A DNA stretch of 49,476 nucleotides. Source: Robinsoniella peoriensis. Lineage in GTDB: Bacteria; Bacillota; Clostridia; Lachnospirales; Lachnospiraceae. The notes beneath the pieces were generated by a model, which was not told the origin of the DNA, made no database searches, and worked only from the letters and a program-made list of their open reading frames with translations. How positions within the stretch are numbered: position 1 is the first letter of the stretch; the number at the start of each line of letters is the position of its first letter. The translations under genes were made by a program, and so were the position numbers. The stretch is taken from NCBI RefSeq assembly GCF_042680125.1, contig NZ_JBHTNY010000054.1; one strand, 5' to 3'. Positions 44,601-49,476 of this stretch are shown here, one piece after another.

Positions 44601-46679
44601 ACGAAGTCCCCACCCGGCATTTTGATTACGGCTGTGGAGAACAAATGCATCCAGGTAATCTGACGCGTCGCTTCCGGCGGGTCCCATAATTACATCTGCA
44701 TACTGATATACCTGATTGTCGTCTAACCCCGAAAAATAAACATTAAATTTACGGTTTCCCGGATCAGCGGCCAGTTCTATCGTACAATCTGCCAGACGGT
44801 CTCTGTATTCCGGATCCAATTCTGTCTGGATGCTTCCTCCTGTTATGGTCATTCCTTCTCCGATCACCAGCTTGCCAAGAACATCACCTGATGCGCCGTC
44901 ATAACTTCCTGCAATCCTTATACCGATACCCTGTTTACAGGCTACATCAATATTAGACATTTTAAATGTTTCACCCGGAGGAATGATCAAAACTTCCGTA
45001 GGATATTTCTCCCATTGAGACAACGCAATTTTATTTTCACCATCCAGCTCCGTTATCGGCACACCATTCTGAGTAAACTCCGGATCACCTACGACTACCG
45101 GACTCATTACAATAACAGTTCCGCCTTCTCCGCCAAGCAATTCTTTCGCTTTTTCCCAACTCTGAACCGGATGCTGGTCATCAATACCCGAATTCCCATC
45201 ATTGCCTCCCGGAATCGCAGGTCTGTCACCTTCGGGACTTGATGCATCCTTATTTACATTCCAATAGACGATCTGGCTGCCCACTGCGCGAGCCGATGAA
45301 CGGACTTTATTTTCCGTATTGTTTTCAGGCTCTTTTATGTCTGTCTTATCTTCATCTTTTGGAGAAACTTTAGAAACATCTTTTGCTACATCTTTGGTTT
45401 CATCTTTTGTTGTATCTTTTGTTGTATCTTTATCATCTGTTTTAGACAGCAGCGTTAAATAAATATCTTTTGCTGTGTCCTCCTTAACCCAAAGTTTCCA
45501 ATTATTTTTTGCGCTCTGTTCCAACGTAAAATGACTTAATAATCTATCTCCGCTTTCCCCATTTTCATAGAGTGTTGATAACGCCATTTCCTCGTTTACA
45601 TTTGCATCCGCCTGTACAGATATAGTGTAAGTTCTGCCTTTTTCTAATTCTTTCAGAATCTGAATGGAAGGCTTCTTCCCCTGGCTGTTTCTGTAGTCCA
45701 ATTCCAGATTACCCTGAACGTTGAGCCCAACTCCTATCACAAGGCTTCCGCCCGTAACCCTGATAAGTGTCTGGTTTTCTCTGCCGGCGGCTGAGGCTAA
45801 TGTCATATTAGAAAGTACAGCCCCTCCTTCTTCAATAAGAAATATCGACTGGTCTTCCCCTTTTCTTTCTGCCCAATTAACAAACCGGATGCCTCTTCCA
45901 TCAAATTCTACTTTTTCAGAAGCATTGATTTTCATTGAGGACATAACATAAACTGTAACCTCATCTCCGGGTAACTTTTTCAAATCAGCTGCCTTACTGA
46001 ATATATCCTCTATATTTGTCAAAGGAGTCTGAGCGCTTTTACCATCCCGACTATTATCATCCGTATTTTTGTCTGCAGCAGCGGATGGATCCCAATAGAG
46101 CACCTGTGACTCCTGGTTTTGGTTTTCCTTGGATTCCGCCTGAGTTTCCTTCGTGCTATCTTTTGCACTTTCTGTTGCATTATCTGTTGTACTGTCTGTT
46201 GCACTTTCTTTTGTAGTTTCTGTTGTACTGTCTGTTGTACTTTCTTTTGTACTTTCTTTTGTACTTTCTTTTGTACTTTCTTTTGTGCTATCTTTTGAAC
46301 TTTCTTTTGTAGTTTCCTTTATACTGTCTTTTGATTCCTGAGTTTTTTTATCTGTCCCTGCTGCTTCTGCCTTTTTTTCTGAATTCGATATATTTTTTTC
46401 TGTCAAAGGGGTCTTATTTATTTCTGTGGTGGATTTTTCTGTATCCGTCTTCCTCTGTAATTCAGTCCCCTTTTCTGAATCTGTTGCCTTTTCTAGTTTT
46501 GTTTCATTTTCCGAGACTGATTTTTTTGCTTCACCTGAATACTCGCTTATCGTATTTACTTTTCCGATAAGATTGTATTTTTCTGTTGCTGTTCCAGCAG
46601 CCTCTGTTATTCCCGGACTGCATATGATAATACCGATGCAAAGCATAACAGCCACTATTTTTTTTACTTTTTTATTCAT
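35619..46679 (-). CDS. Giant secreted right-handed beta-helix surface protein
   Basis: A 3,686-aa protein and first gene of the array, with GGAGGG 7 bases before the ATG. A signal peptide ends near residue 28. A Ser/Thr/Lys/Glu low-complexity stretch (about 100-185) follows. Eight modules begin with a 'VYLDGTNGSDSNAG'-like calcium-binding-type opening and an 'AVxTxxKAxxIL' helix, at about residues 193, 471, 720, 1393, 2063, 2583, 2858 and 3188. Inside them are many short coils with 'GGGIY' and 'NN' turns, as in chlamydial Pmp-type and pectate-lyase-like helices. The last about 175 residues resemble the two subunit-like proteins. No LPXTG or membrane tail. Likely a long adhesin-like fibre; ligand unknown. 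Confidence 0.9.
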   Translation of the reverse strand: MNKKVKKIVAVMLCIGIIICSPGITEAAGTATEKYNLIGKVNTISEYSGEAKKSVSENETKLEKATDSEKGTELQRKTDTEKSTTEINKTPLTEKNISNSEKKAEAAGTDKKTQESKDSIKETTKESSKDSTKESTKESTKESTKESTTDSTTETTKESATDSTTDNATESAKDSTKETQAESKENQNQESQVLYWDPSAAADKNTDDNSRDGKSAQTPLTNIEDIFSKAADLKKLPGDEVTVYVMSSMKINASEKVEFDGRGIRFVNWAERKGEDQSIFLIEEGGAVLSNMTLASAAGRENQTLIRVTGGSLVIGVGLNVQGNLELDYRNSQGKKPSIQILKELEKGRTYTISVQADANVNEEMALSTLYENGESGDRLLSHFTLEQSAKNNWKLWVKEDTAKDIYLTLLSKTDDKDTTKDTTKDETKDVAKDVSKVSPKDEDKTDIKEPENNTENKVRSSARAVGSQIVYWNVNKDASSPEGDRPAIPGGNDGNSGIDDQHPVQSWEKAKELLGGEGGTVIVMSPVVVGDPEFTQNGVPITELDGENKIALSQWEKYPTEVLIIPPGETFKMSNIDVACKQGIGIRIAGSYDGASGDVLGKLVIGEGMTITGGSIQTELDPEYRDRLADCTIELAADPGNRKFNVYFSGLDDNQVYQYADVIMGPAGSDASDYLDAFVLHSRNQNAGWGLRKDTYEDSDGVFENHIELYRKFVFTGVYLNGQKGNDAWFGGNCNWPVKTFAQAKKILLENWDEIAPENRVIYICDTVDITGTEVWNFIDDSGKDRSSEAKVTCCKTNTDYTTHHKTVPGTLVSVKDGGNLTTSSLLMEYDYKNNSNIMINVLPGGTYTSEDGTVLRGFNSSYLGIGVQVQGASGKETRFTMNGGTITRKSLGVSVTGVNKNDTIFTLNGGSITDNKGADTGRYGAGVYLSNAQLDMTGGTINSNLSSSDHYRGYGGGIYAAGSNSILNISGGSITNNEARGTGATSGSSSSYNSYGAGIYITGGELNVSGTAVISDNTGTGYYVYGGGVYLGSGVKMVMDGGKISGNKAIGTSSSSRYGGGIYSTGGNLTIKGGIIENNTNTYYGGGVYSTAGSFSMSGGTIQGNESYYGGGLYLNGGYSSSRYSITGSIIQKNSSQYGGGIYTSSSYLDILQGVEIKENNAVSSGGGLYISGNTIKVTESYLKDNTAQYGGGVCTVGGVIYLEDTEVSGNQATENGGGFFNNGGTSYIGTGSSLTNNTAVNQGSSCYISSAMWFLGGTYDSKNTEAGKFGIYLDISTTSSYRIYIDPEALDMKDKIFLNTATSKLYLLEKVPVTGSEGKMPLYLNKNAFEVGSVVVTPAKYGAVNVTDKTYTYSNIQDAEPYVSYFTGGEIPPKTQLGGFNKNIILVGEGVYLDGTNGSDSNAGTSPSNAVLTFEKAKDILKDRIAEAKINAQKAAGDPGYDPDGFEPYIYICGEVRIPADAGDQKWELDYEAEEFVQSDTTNSQGNVINTNLAQVKRFASYYGVMARLLNNGSGKFTVGKLLMDGNAGAVDGANNTIQAMIYLTSNTSLILENTILQNNYSYGVESAGGSILMKGLNPDQSDGAVIRWHGNWAVRLLSGGTLTMQDHSGIENYRYLNNDSSQGNLPGLNSSTGGIGIQGDNSKAIMNDSSYILAPGRYGAGLLGRTTVSDTPMLEMNQDSSILQSDIGIYLYAANNVASLHDNARILKSSRGVYATLVSKSSRFNMDGNSAIINENKDYGIYLYNITATNSDADNLSVVLDGNAKIEGSSYGVYGNSSYAINNTSIILRGKSRIGKNSYGIYFDYCTTSTSTAVRPKIILEGNAVIGGTSRSEANSNYGIWSKRSCAVEIKDSAKVSNNGSYGIYLERYKTTSSSYYTGPSSILMSGDASVNDNGNNGIFNDDYLYTSSGITTIYPNEIEMTLEGTAKVINNQGKGIIVGSKGTLTLKDGIEIKGNRSTSIGNAVDCAGKLNLGGKAEVSGEIYIQDVNKPVTLLSEPDNQKFNIGCSDNFIGQVLVEPDTALTAGADPFIDNFIKTANFPKDKSIKARTPNLIVQGENNVYLAGQGALTPTLVPGNDSNNGGSRGAPVATFAKAAEILKTLDAGASIIICNYPVDFYSSSSAKPQGDTWSFDEGGSFTNDKGDTWKPKVLRDEQFFGNMIQLGGSAVFTVKNITIDGNKENIPLNTAISGSIINVNSSSAVVNLEQGAYLQNNRKTNSNEGGAAILNSGNVNIKGGGIVGNECYGLSSSYAYAAGIYNYGKVIMTSGHIDDNVNRSASYSYGVGVYNYNVYSTFEFSGGTISGNRTEKITSTISGTAFYNAGTLNMSGSAAITGNISDSSSYSANIMGTVFNNGTITVNGGIISDNELIYNGTNTSPTYGAQGGGIFVNSGQVTINGAEIQNNICRALRTESTSTSYSKGGAISVVGGTLKFLSGNIRGNKANRGAGIYYYGSSSKVDVAGGVIRDNIPLSTAIPAEKINAGIYIEGPSFNLKGGGSVISDRIYLSSTSYPLVLGGSIYQRNRKYMIDCSGSFQKGSVVVKADNDVILDATGYLAYFTTQVAGYVLEKQAPNLVLKQCVYIDSEKGSDSNNGANPDRAVKTMAKAISLGGGNNYVIYASGPIEVNKQETWDLPDTAWISRYTGFPIYGAGKEWAAYTGPVVRAAAGADLRLENIRILGRREIDDVIEGDSLIRIDPGASVSMNTDTKLRLNNLPAGKTGGAVNNNGGTLTVNGGTIQDVSALKGSAVYQGGSMSIAGSSTINGEVYLTGSGADEAASSYISADETYKPVNGTVLKLNMDNPYGGRRVIEYPAGAVPDSNTKKYFSLDSSILAIYHLENRSSDKNILELQQKGVVYLNGESGDDSEDGKTPKKAVRTLERAYEILKAGAEGGVITIVGKVTVDDEIKMNNINDSTGAHGYYENVVKVIDAKGPVYFQRYARPDAWEDWEKGQSEEEQYKTEQYKIPTYTGVMIEIAASGKLTVDNVYFDGHSQEVVGNPLFAAGKVEAGAPIFQVKGSLIIPAGATIYRNHNTAADAKSAGVYVDGGTFQAVSVEISDVKTPNGKGSAIYQDGTCILDRAPKIEGTVHLTGSGSIGNTASSKFIEISLRGFKPVNGELQITMDDPYLGRPLVQYPGRTSTQEPYEPTLEEASMYQLERSVTDIYSKGSRTGEVNMLELQFRRRVYIDGVNGDDDTNSGGLPNDAVRTLKKAYELLKNIGGGYLYVVDTVSVDKDISLSSTSYSEAGSPGEISIIGGSVDIRRYVVPDAMKANPNFSSPGSHTKELFKVKEGSSLSLQQILIDGHRLPVASGDPMEDVAEATKSEAPLIITETRSTLNLNEGTILEHNDNTLSSNGKEEGGAIANHGNLNLDGAVIKNNSAGKGAGIYQDGYFTIVYGAARLANQEIYLTTENTGTQDNPVWGADRVIHIQEKLNASDYLDIGADNPVNGRDIAVYDIKEAYEDAVDDEYYHYKLGTSITSVNPALYLVESTTENDTLELYNYEIMDISVPLEVCLAAVENPLQASAKNKNIRNASLDAPDYTITNGGKYKTKVTVVAFRNDNHTEGITWDQMILVGDETELTGSDLDKKLYLAVAGADQESSNGFAGLSESALSKANTTPIEFGELEAGASGKFTFKGTADTAFFEKYNDTLFGTSYTEPDTYVKENARAKYQMVYKFELVR
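46150..46330 (-). repeat. In-frame low-complexity repeats (12-bp KEST units) near the start of the giant gene
   Basis: Repeated 12-base units (tgtactttcttt on the plus strand) encode KEST and variants such as TDST and TETT, forming a Ser/Thr/Lys-rich spacer after the signal peptide. It is prone to length change without loss of frame. Confidence 0.8.
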
Positions 46680-46834
46680 TTGTGCTCCCTCCGATTTTAT
46701 AAATATTGCCTATAACAAAGGCTTTTCTTTTATTCATTCTAATAGGTTCCTGGAAATTACTGGTGATTAAATCAGACTTTTTTCTTCAGATGTGATAGAA
46801 TAAGGCAAGTAAAAAAACTGTAACAAAAGAATAC

Positions 46835-46917
46835 GTGATATATGACAATAGCAAAACAGGCGAAAGCCTGTGACGCAAAGCTATCAGGGTCTGTAAAATG
46901 ACAGCCAGCTGCCGACT
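46835..46917 (+). promoter_or_regulatory. c-di-GMP-I (GEMM) riboswitch, opposite to the neighbouring genes
   Basis: On the plus strand the conserved blocks of the GEMM-I aptamer appear in order: AATAGCAAAACAGGCGAAAG (with the GAAA-type tetraloop), GTGACGCAAAGC, AGGGTCT, and ATGACAGCCAGCTGCCGA. A terminator overlaps the 3' end. No gene follows on the plus strand: the transcript would run antisense into the recombinase gene. The nearest plausible target, the giant surface gene, faces the other way. Confidence 0.88.
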
Positions 46918-46957
46918 TCCTTCTTGGATTATGCCTGCATGCTGGCTGTCATTTTTA
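46898..46957 (+). terminator. Expression-platform terminator of the c-di-GMP riboswitch
   Basis: ATGACAGCCAGC (46898-46909) pairs perfectly with GCTGGCTGTCAT (46941-46952), followed by TTTTATG. The 5' arm is also part of the aptamer, so ligand binding and termination compete. Confidence 0.85.
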
Positions 46958-47036
46958 TGTATTTTTAGCTGGGGAAAAAAGTCTACCTTTTTCTCCAAAA
47001 ACAATATATTTTCGACAATATATTACAATTAATTTA

Positions 47037-47654
47037 TTATAGGGATTCATTCAATTGATTGCTTTGTAAAGCCCATTTAAAAAAAGTTTTATGATCTACT
47101 TCTAATCTTCTGGCAGCTTCCCTGCCACTGATTCTATTTTCAGACCATTGTTCATATACGTTTGTAAAATTAGCCGGTAGCTCTTTACTGGGACGACCGA
47201 ACTGTACTCCTTTTACCTTGGCAACTTCAATTCCTTCCTTTTGCCTTTGCCGGATATTTTCTCTTTCTATCTGCGCAACATAGGACAAAATCTGTAAGAC
47301 AAGGTCTGCTATAAAGATACCTGTTATATCATTTTCTTTAACTCTTGTATCTAACAGAGGAAAATCAATGACGACAATATCGGCTTTTATTACTTTCGTT
47401 AATCTGCGCCATTGGCATATTATTTCATCATAATCTCTTCCCAGGCGATCTATCGATTTTACATATAATACATCTCCAGCCTTTAATTTTTTTATTAGCT
47501 TTTTATACTGCGGACGATCAAAGTCTTTACCCGATTGTTTGTCTTCGAATATATGACTTGATAATATACCAGCTTTTTCCATAGCTGCCAGTTGACGGTC
47601 TGTGTGTTGATCTTTTGTTGATACGCGTACGTATCCATATTTCTGGCTTTTCAT
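47037..47654 (-). CDS. Small serine recombinase (resolvase/invertase family)
   Basis: A 205-aa site-specific recombinase. The nucleophile is Ser12 in 'YVRVSTKDQ', and the arginine-containing 'SIDRLGRDYDEI' motif and long E-helix ('IERENIRQRQKEGIEVAKVKG') follow. The DNA-binding tail 'ISGREAARRLEVDHKTFFKW' is typical. Size and architecture fit resolvases and DNA invertases, not the large transposon integrases. GGAGGG precedes the ATG. It sits beside the possible inverted repeats and the giant surface gene, so a DNA-inversion role is attractive; resolution of a lost transposon is the alternative. Confidence 0.92.
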   Translation of the reverse strand: MKSQKYGYVRVSTKDQHTDRQLAAMEKAGILSSHIFEDKQSGKDFDRPQYKKLIKKLKAGDVLYVKSIDRLGRDYDEIICQWRRLTKVIKADIVVIDFPLLDTRVKENDITGIFIADLVLQILSYVAQIERENIRQRQKEGIEVAKVKGVQFGRPSKELPANFTNVYEQWSENRISGREAARRLEVDHKTFFKWALQSNQLNESL

Positions 47655-47740
47655 TGCATTCCCTCCATTTGTGAATATTCATGAATTATTATGCCACAAT
47701 TTTTATAATTTTGAACTGGAATATTTTTTTTAATTAAAAA

Positions 47741-47778
47741 AACGGAAAGAATTGTGTATTTTTACAATTCTTTCCGTT
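47741..47778 (-). terminator. Rho-independent terminator after the 47-aa gene
   Basis: A perfect 15-base inverted repeat (47741-47755 with 47764-47778) with an 8-base loop; on the minus strand it is followed by seven T. It separates the small peptide gene from the recombinase. Confidence 0.9.
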
Positions 47779-47800
47779 ATTACTCAAAGTATAGAATCAA

Positions 47801-47944
47801 CTAATACTTTTTATTAATCATTTTTAAGTACGCTTCCTGTTCCCATTCATCAATGATGATATCATAATGGGTATTAATTTTAATACAACCATATAGCATA
47901 ATTATAAATCCAATTAATATCATAATCCCAAATGTTGCCGCCAT
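47801..47944 (-). CDS. 47-aa single-pass membrane peptide
   Basis: A short gene with a very good ribosome site (ACAGGAGGAG, 4 bases before ATG) and its own downstream terminator. Residues about 4-20 form one membrane helix (TFGIMILIGFIIMLYG), followed by a short charged tail with 'DEWEQEAYLKM'. It lies 34 bases after the fibronectin-III gene's stop and may share its transcript. No family is recognised. Size, membrane helix and expression signals make it a credible small protein gene. Confidence 0.7.
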   Translation of the reverse strand: MAATFGIMILIGFIIMLYGCIKINTHYDIIIDEWEQEAYLKMINKKY

Positions 47945-47978
47945 TTTCTCCTCCTGTCAATCAGACTACGTAACAGGT

Positions 47979-49217
47979 TTATCTGTATCGAACTTGATAA
48001 GTGTAATTATCACTGCTTCTGTAAGTCTTTCTTCCGACTTTCTTATTTGCTATTACGTAGATATAATATGTTCTTCCTTTTTTCAGCCTGCTGCTACCAT
48101 ATTTTTTTATTATAGTTTTTGTTGATTTTGTTGTAGTGGCTTTTTTATAACCGGAATTACGTTTGCTTGAAATGTATACAGTATAGTTTGTTGCTCCATT
48201 TATCTTGTCCCAGGAGACCTTAATTCCCGTTCCGGATTTTTTACCTTCCACCTTTGGTTGAATTGCAATGTAGGAGGTTGACCAGGAACTATACTTCTTA
48301 CCTGTTTTTAACTGAATATAGGCACGTACTTTTACTTTATAAAAGTCTTTTTTTATGTTTGAAAATGTATAGCTGTTAGTGTTATAGTTTATAACTTTTG
48401 TGGATCCTATTTTTTTGTTTTTAGCAGAGTATAAAGCAATTTCGTAACCATTTGCGTTTTCTGCTCTTTCCCATTGAATACTTGCTTTTTTGATATTTGC
48501 GTATCCATAATCGGTAAAAATATTCTTTACACTTGACGGTACTGTTTTTACATCATAAACTGTTGTACCATAGCTGGCCACCGCTGTATAACCGCCTGCG
48601 CTCCGTTCCGGATATACTTTATACTTATAAGTTCCGCCTGCCTTTAGATTATTAATGGTATAAGTATTTGCTGCCGTCTTTCCTATATAGATCTCCTGAT
48701 TGCTTTCAATCTGATATACATTATATCCGGTTGCTCCAGCTGATTTATCCCATTGCAGTGTTACACTTGATGTACCGGCATTTGTCTGTATTACTTTCTG
48801 ATATGGAATCTGAACCGGTGTAGTAGCAACTGCTATTCCAGCTGACCATGGTCCATATATCTTATTGGGGTATTGATTTTCATAAGCCCTGACTCTAAAG
48901 TAATATGTCATTCCGGCGGTAAGTCCGCTCTTGCTGCAATCCAGACTTGTCATCGTATAGCCAACAGAATACCAGTTCCGGTTGTCTTGTGAATATTCTA
49001 CCTCATATCGGATGCTGCTTCCCATAACCTGATTCCAAACGACCTTGGCAGATCCTTCTGATGCATATGTCTGTCTCAATCCTGAGGGAGCGCCCGGTGC
49101 AGCCAATGCTGACATGCTAAAAAACAAAGCAAGCAGAAATCCCAACACCATTATGGCTCCAGCTCTTTTATATCGTTTTGTGTGCAGATTCATTTTATCG
49201 TAATTATACATTTTCAT
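47979..49217 (-). CDS. Secreted fibronectin type III repeat protein
   Basis: A 412-aa exported protein. The signal peptide is longer than usual (hydrophobic part about residues 19-38, cleavage near 'ALAAPG'). Four fibronectin-III domains fill the rest, at roughly 42-130, 135-225, 228-325 and 327-412, each with the 'W..V.GA..Y.V' and 'YY.RVRAY' type strands. There is no catalytic domain or sorting signal. AAGGAGGG precedes the ATG. The last domains resemble the C-terminal pair of the hydrolase at 1691-6910. Probably a surface or matrix-binding protein; ligand unknown. Confidence 0.88.
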   Translation of the reverse strand: MKMYNYDKMNLHTKRYKRAGAIMVLGFLLALFFSMSALAAPGAPSGLRQTYASEGSAKVVWNQVMGSSIRYEVEYSQDNRNWYSVGYTMTSLDCSKSGLTAGMTYYFRVRAYENQYPNKIYGPWSAGIAVATTPVQIPYQKVIQTNAGTSSVTLQWDKSAGATGYNVYQIESNQEIYIGKTAANTYTINNLKAGGTYKYKVYPERSAGGYTAVASYGTTVYDVKTVPSSVKNIFTDYGYANIKKASIQWERAENANGYEIALYSAKNKKIGSTKVINYNTNSYTFSNIKKDFYKVKVRAYIQLKTGKKYSSWSTSYIAIQPKVEGKKSGTGIKVSWDKINGATNYTVYISSKRNSGYKKATTTKSTKTIIKKYGSSRLKKGRTYYIYVIANKKVGRKTYRSSDNYTYQVRYR

Positions 49218-49397
49218 TTCCCTCCTTAAATCTTTTCTGAGGGTAGTTTATCATAGATTCATTTCTGAAATACCAGACTTGTCCTGAAATGCCTATTTAT
49301 CTGCATGAATTGTTGTTTTCAATATATTCTAATTCTTTTAACCCTTAAAAATAGAATTTCAGTGCAAAAAAACTTCTTCCCAGTCAGAGGATATTTG

Positions 49398-49476
49398 ACA
49401 ATCAGTACCACCGGCTTAGCCGGTGGTTTGTTTTCCGCCCTATAAGGGCTCGTTTCCGGTACTGGAGTCTAAAGAC
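49398..49476. mobile_element. Probable end of an IS200/IS605-type element
   Basis: Two hairpins lie close together: ACCACCGGC/GCCGGTGGT with a 3-base loop (49407-49427) and GCCC/GGGC (49437-49449). Such paired subterminal hairpins are typical of IS200/IS605 ends in Clostridia. No transposase or TnpB is inside the window, so the element would extend past the right edge. Confidence 0.45.

Larger units (their letters stand above)
46774..46984. repeat. Candidate invertible segment bracketed by imperfect inverted repeats
   Basis: AGACTTTTTTCTTCAG (46774-46789) recurs in inverted orientation at 46969-46984 with two adjacent mismatches (14 of 16). The 179 bases between them hold a complete c-di-GMP-I riboswitch and its terminator. 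The left arm lies 95 bases before the giant gene's ATG and the right arm 53 bases from the recombinase gene. The T-rich content lowers the weight of the match, so inversion is a hypothesis. Confidence 0.4.

Noticed and set aside
46153..46341. A repetitive plus-strand open frame
   Set aside because: It is the shadow of the KEST repeats in the giant gene.
46786..47004. A 72-aa minus-strand open frame
   Set aside because: It lies over the c-di-GMP riboswitch and terminator and has no ribosome site.

Overview
The window reads as chromosome of a strictly anaerobic Gram-positive gut bacterium, most likely a Lachnospiraceae-type Clostridium relative. The evidence is the moderate-to-low GC, strong AGGAGG ribosome sites, YesM/YesN-type sensor pairs, lipoprotein solute-binding proteins, fibronectin-III surface proteins, a class B sortase, and cobalamin and c-di-GMP riboswitches. 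Almost every gene lies on the minus strand. No rRNA, tRNA or CRISPR array was seen.

Layout. (1) 74-6910: a sugar-binding lipoprotein and a 1,739-aa secreted multidomain glycoside hydrolase. Both have the same upstream operator, at the same distance from the -10 box. (2) 7087-12543: a cassette holding a small coiled-coil protein, an AraC-acetyltransferase fusion overlapping a HelD-type helicase, and an AAA-ATPase/PD-(D/E)XK protein. (3) 12805-17620: sensor kinase, AraC-type response regulator and a second solute-binding lipoprotein, closely related to the first and translationally coupled to the regulator. This looks like a three-component sugar sensor that may drive region 1. (4) 17771-23935: one operon under a cobalamin riboswitch with its own terminator. 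It encodes a BtuFCD-like importer followed by a NifH-like iron protein and an unusual NifD/K-like protein. A LysR gene diverges from it. (5) 25016-25642: an HD-GYP protein. (6) 25710-46679: a 21-kb minus-strand gene array. It starts with a 3,686-aa beta-helix surface protein and continues with four small membrane-anchored paralogs, two secreted subunit-like paralogs, an IPKTG-anchored Cna-B-like protein, sortase B and a cyclophilin lipoprotein. It ends with a V4R protein, a soluble histidine kinase and two LytTR regulators. (7) 46774-47654: a c-di-GMP-I riboswitch pointing away from the giant gene, bracketed by imperfect inverted repeats, then a serine recombinase. (8) 47741-49476: a 47-aa membrane peptide, a secreted fibronectin-III protein and what looks like an IS200/IS605-type end.

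The two strongest leads are these. First, the cobalamin riboswitch places a nitrogenase-like reductase pair in the same transcript as a corrinoid-type importer; the known relatives acting on tetrapyrroles make a corrinoid or other tetrapyrrole substrate plausible. Second, the riboswitch between the recombinase and the giant adhesin gene may sit on an invertible segment, which would couple phase variation to c-di-GMP control of the surface array. Several genes also carry in-frame 12-, 15- or 21-bp tandem repeats.
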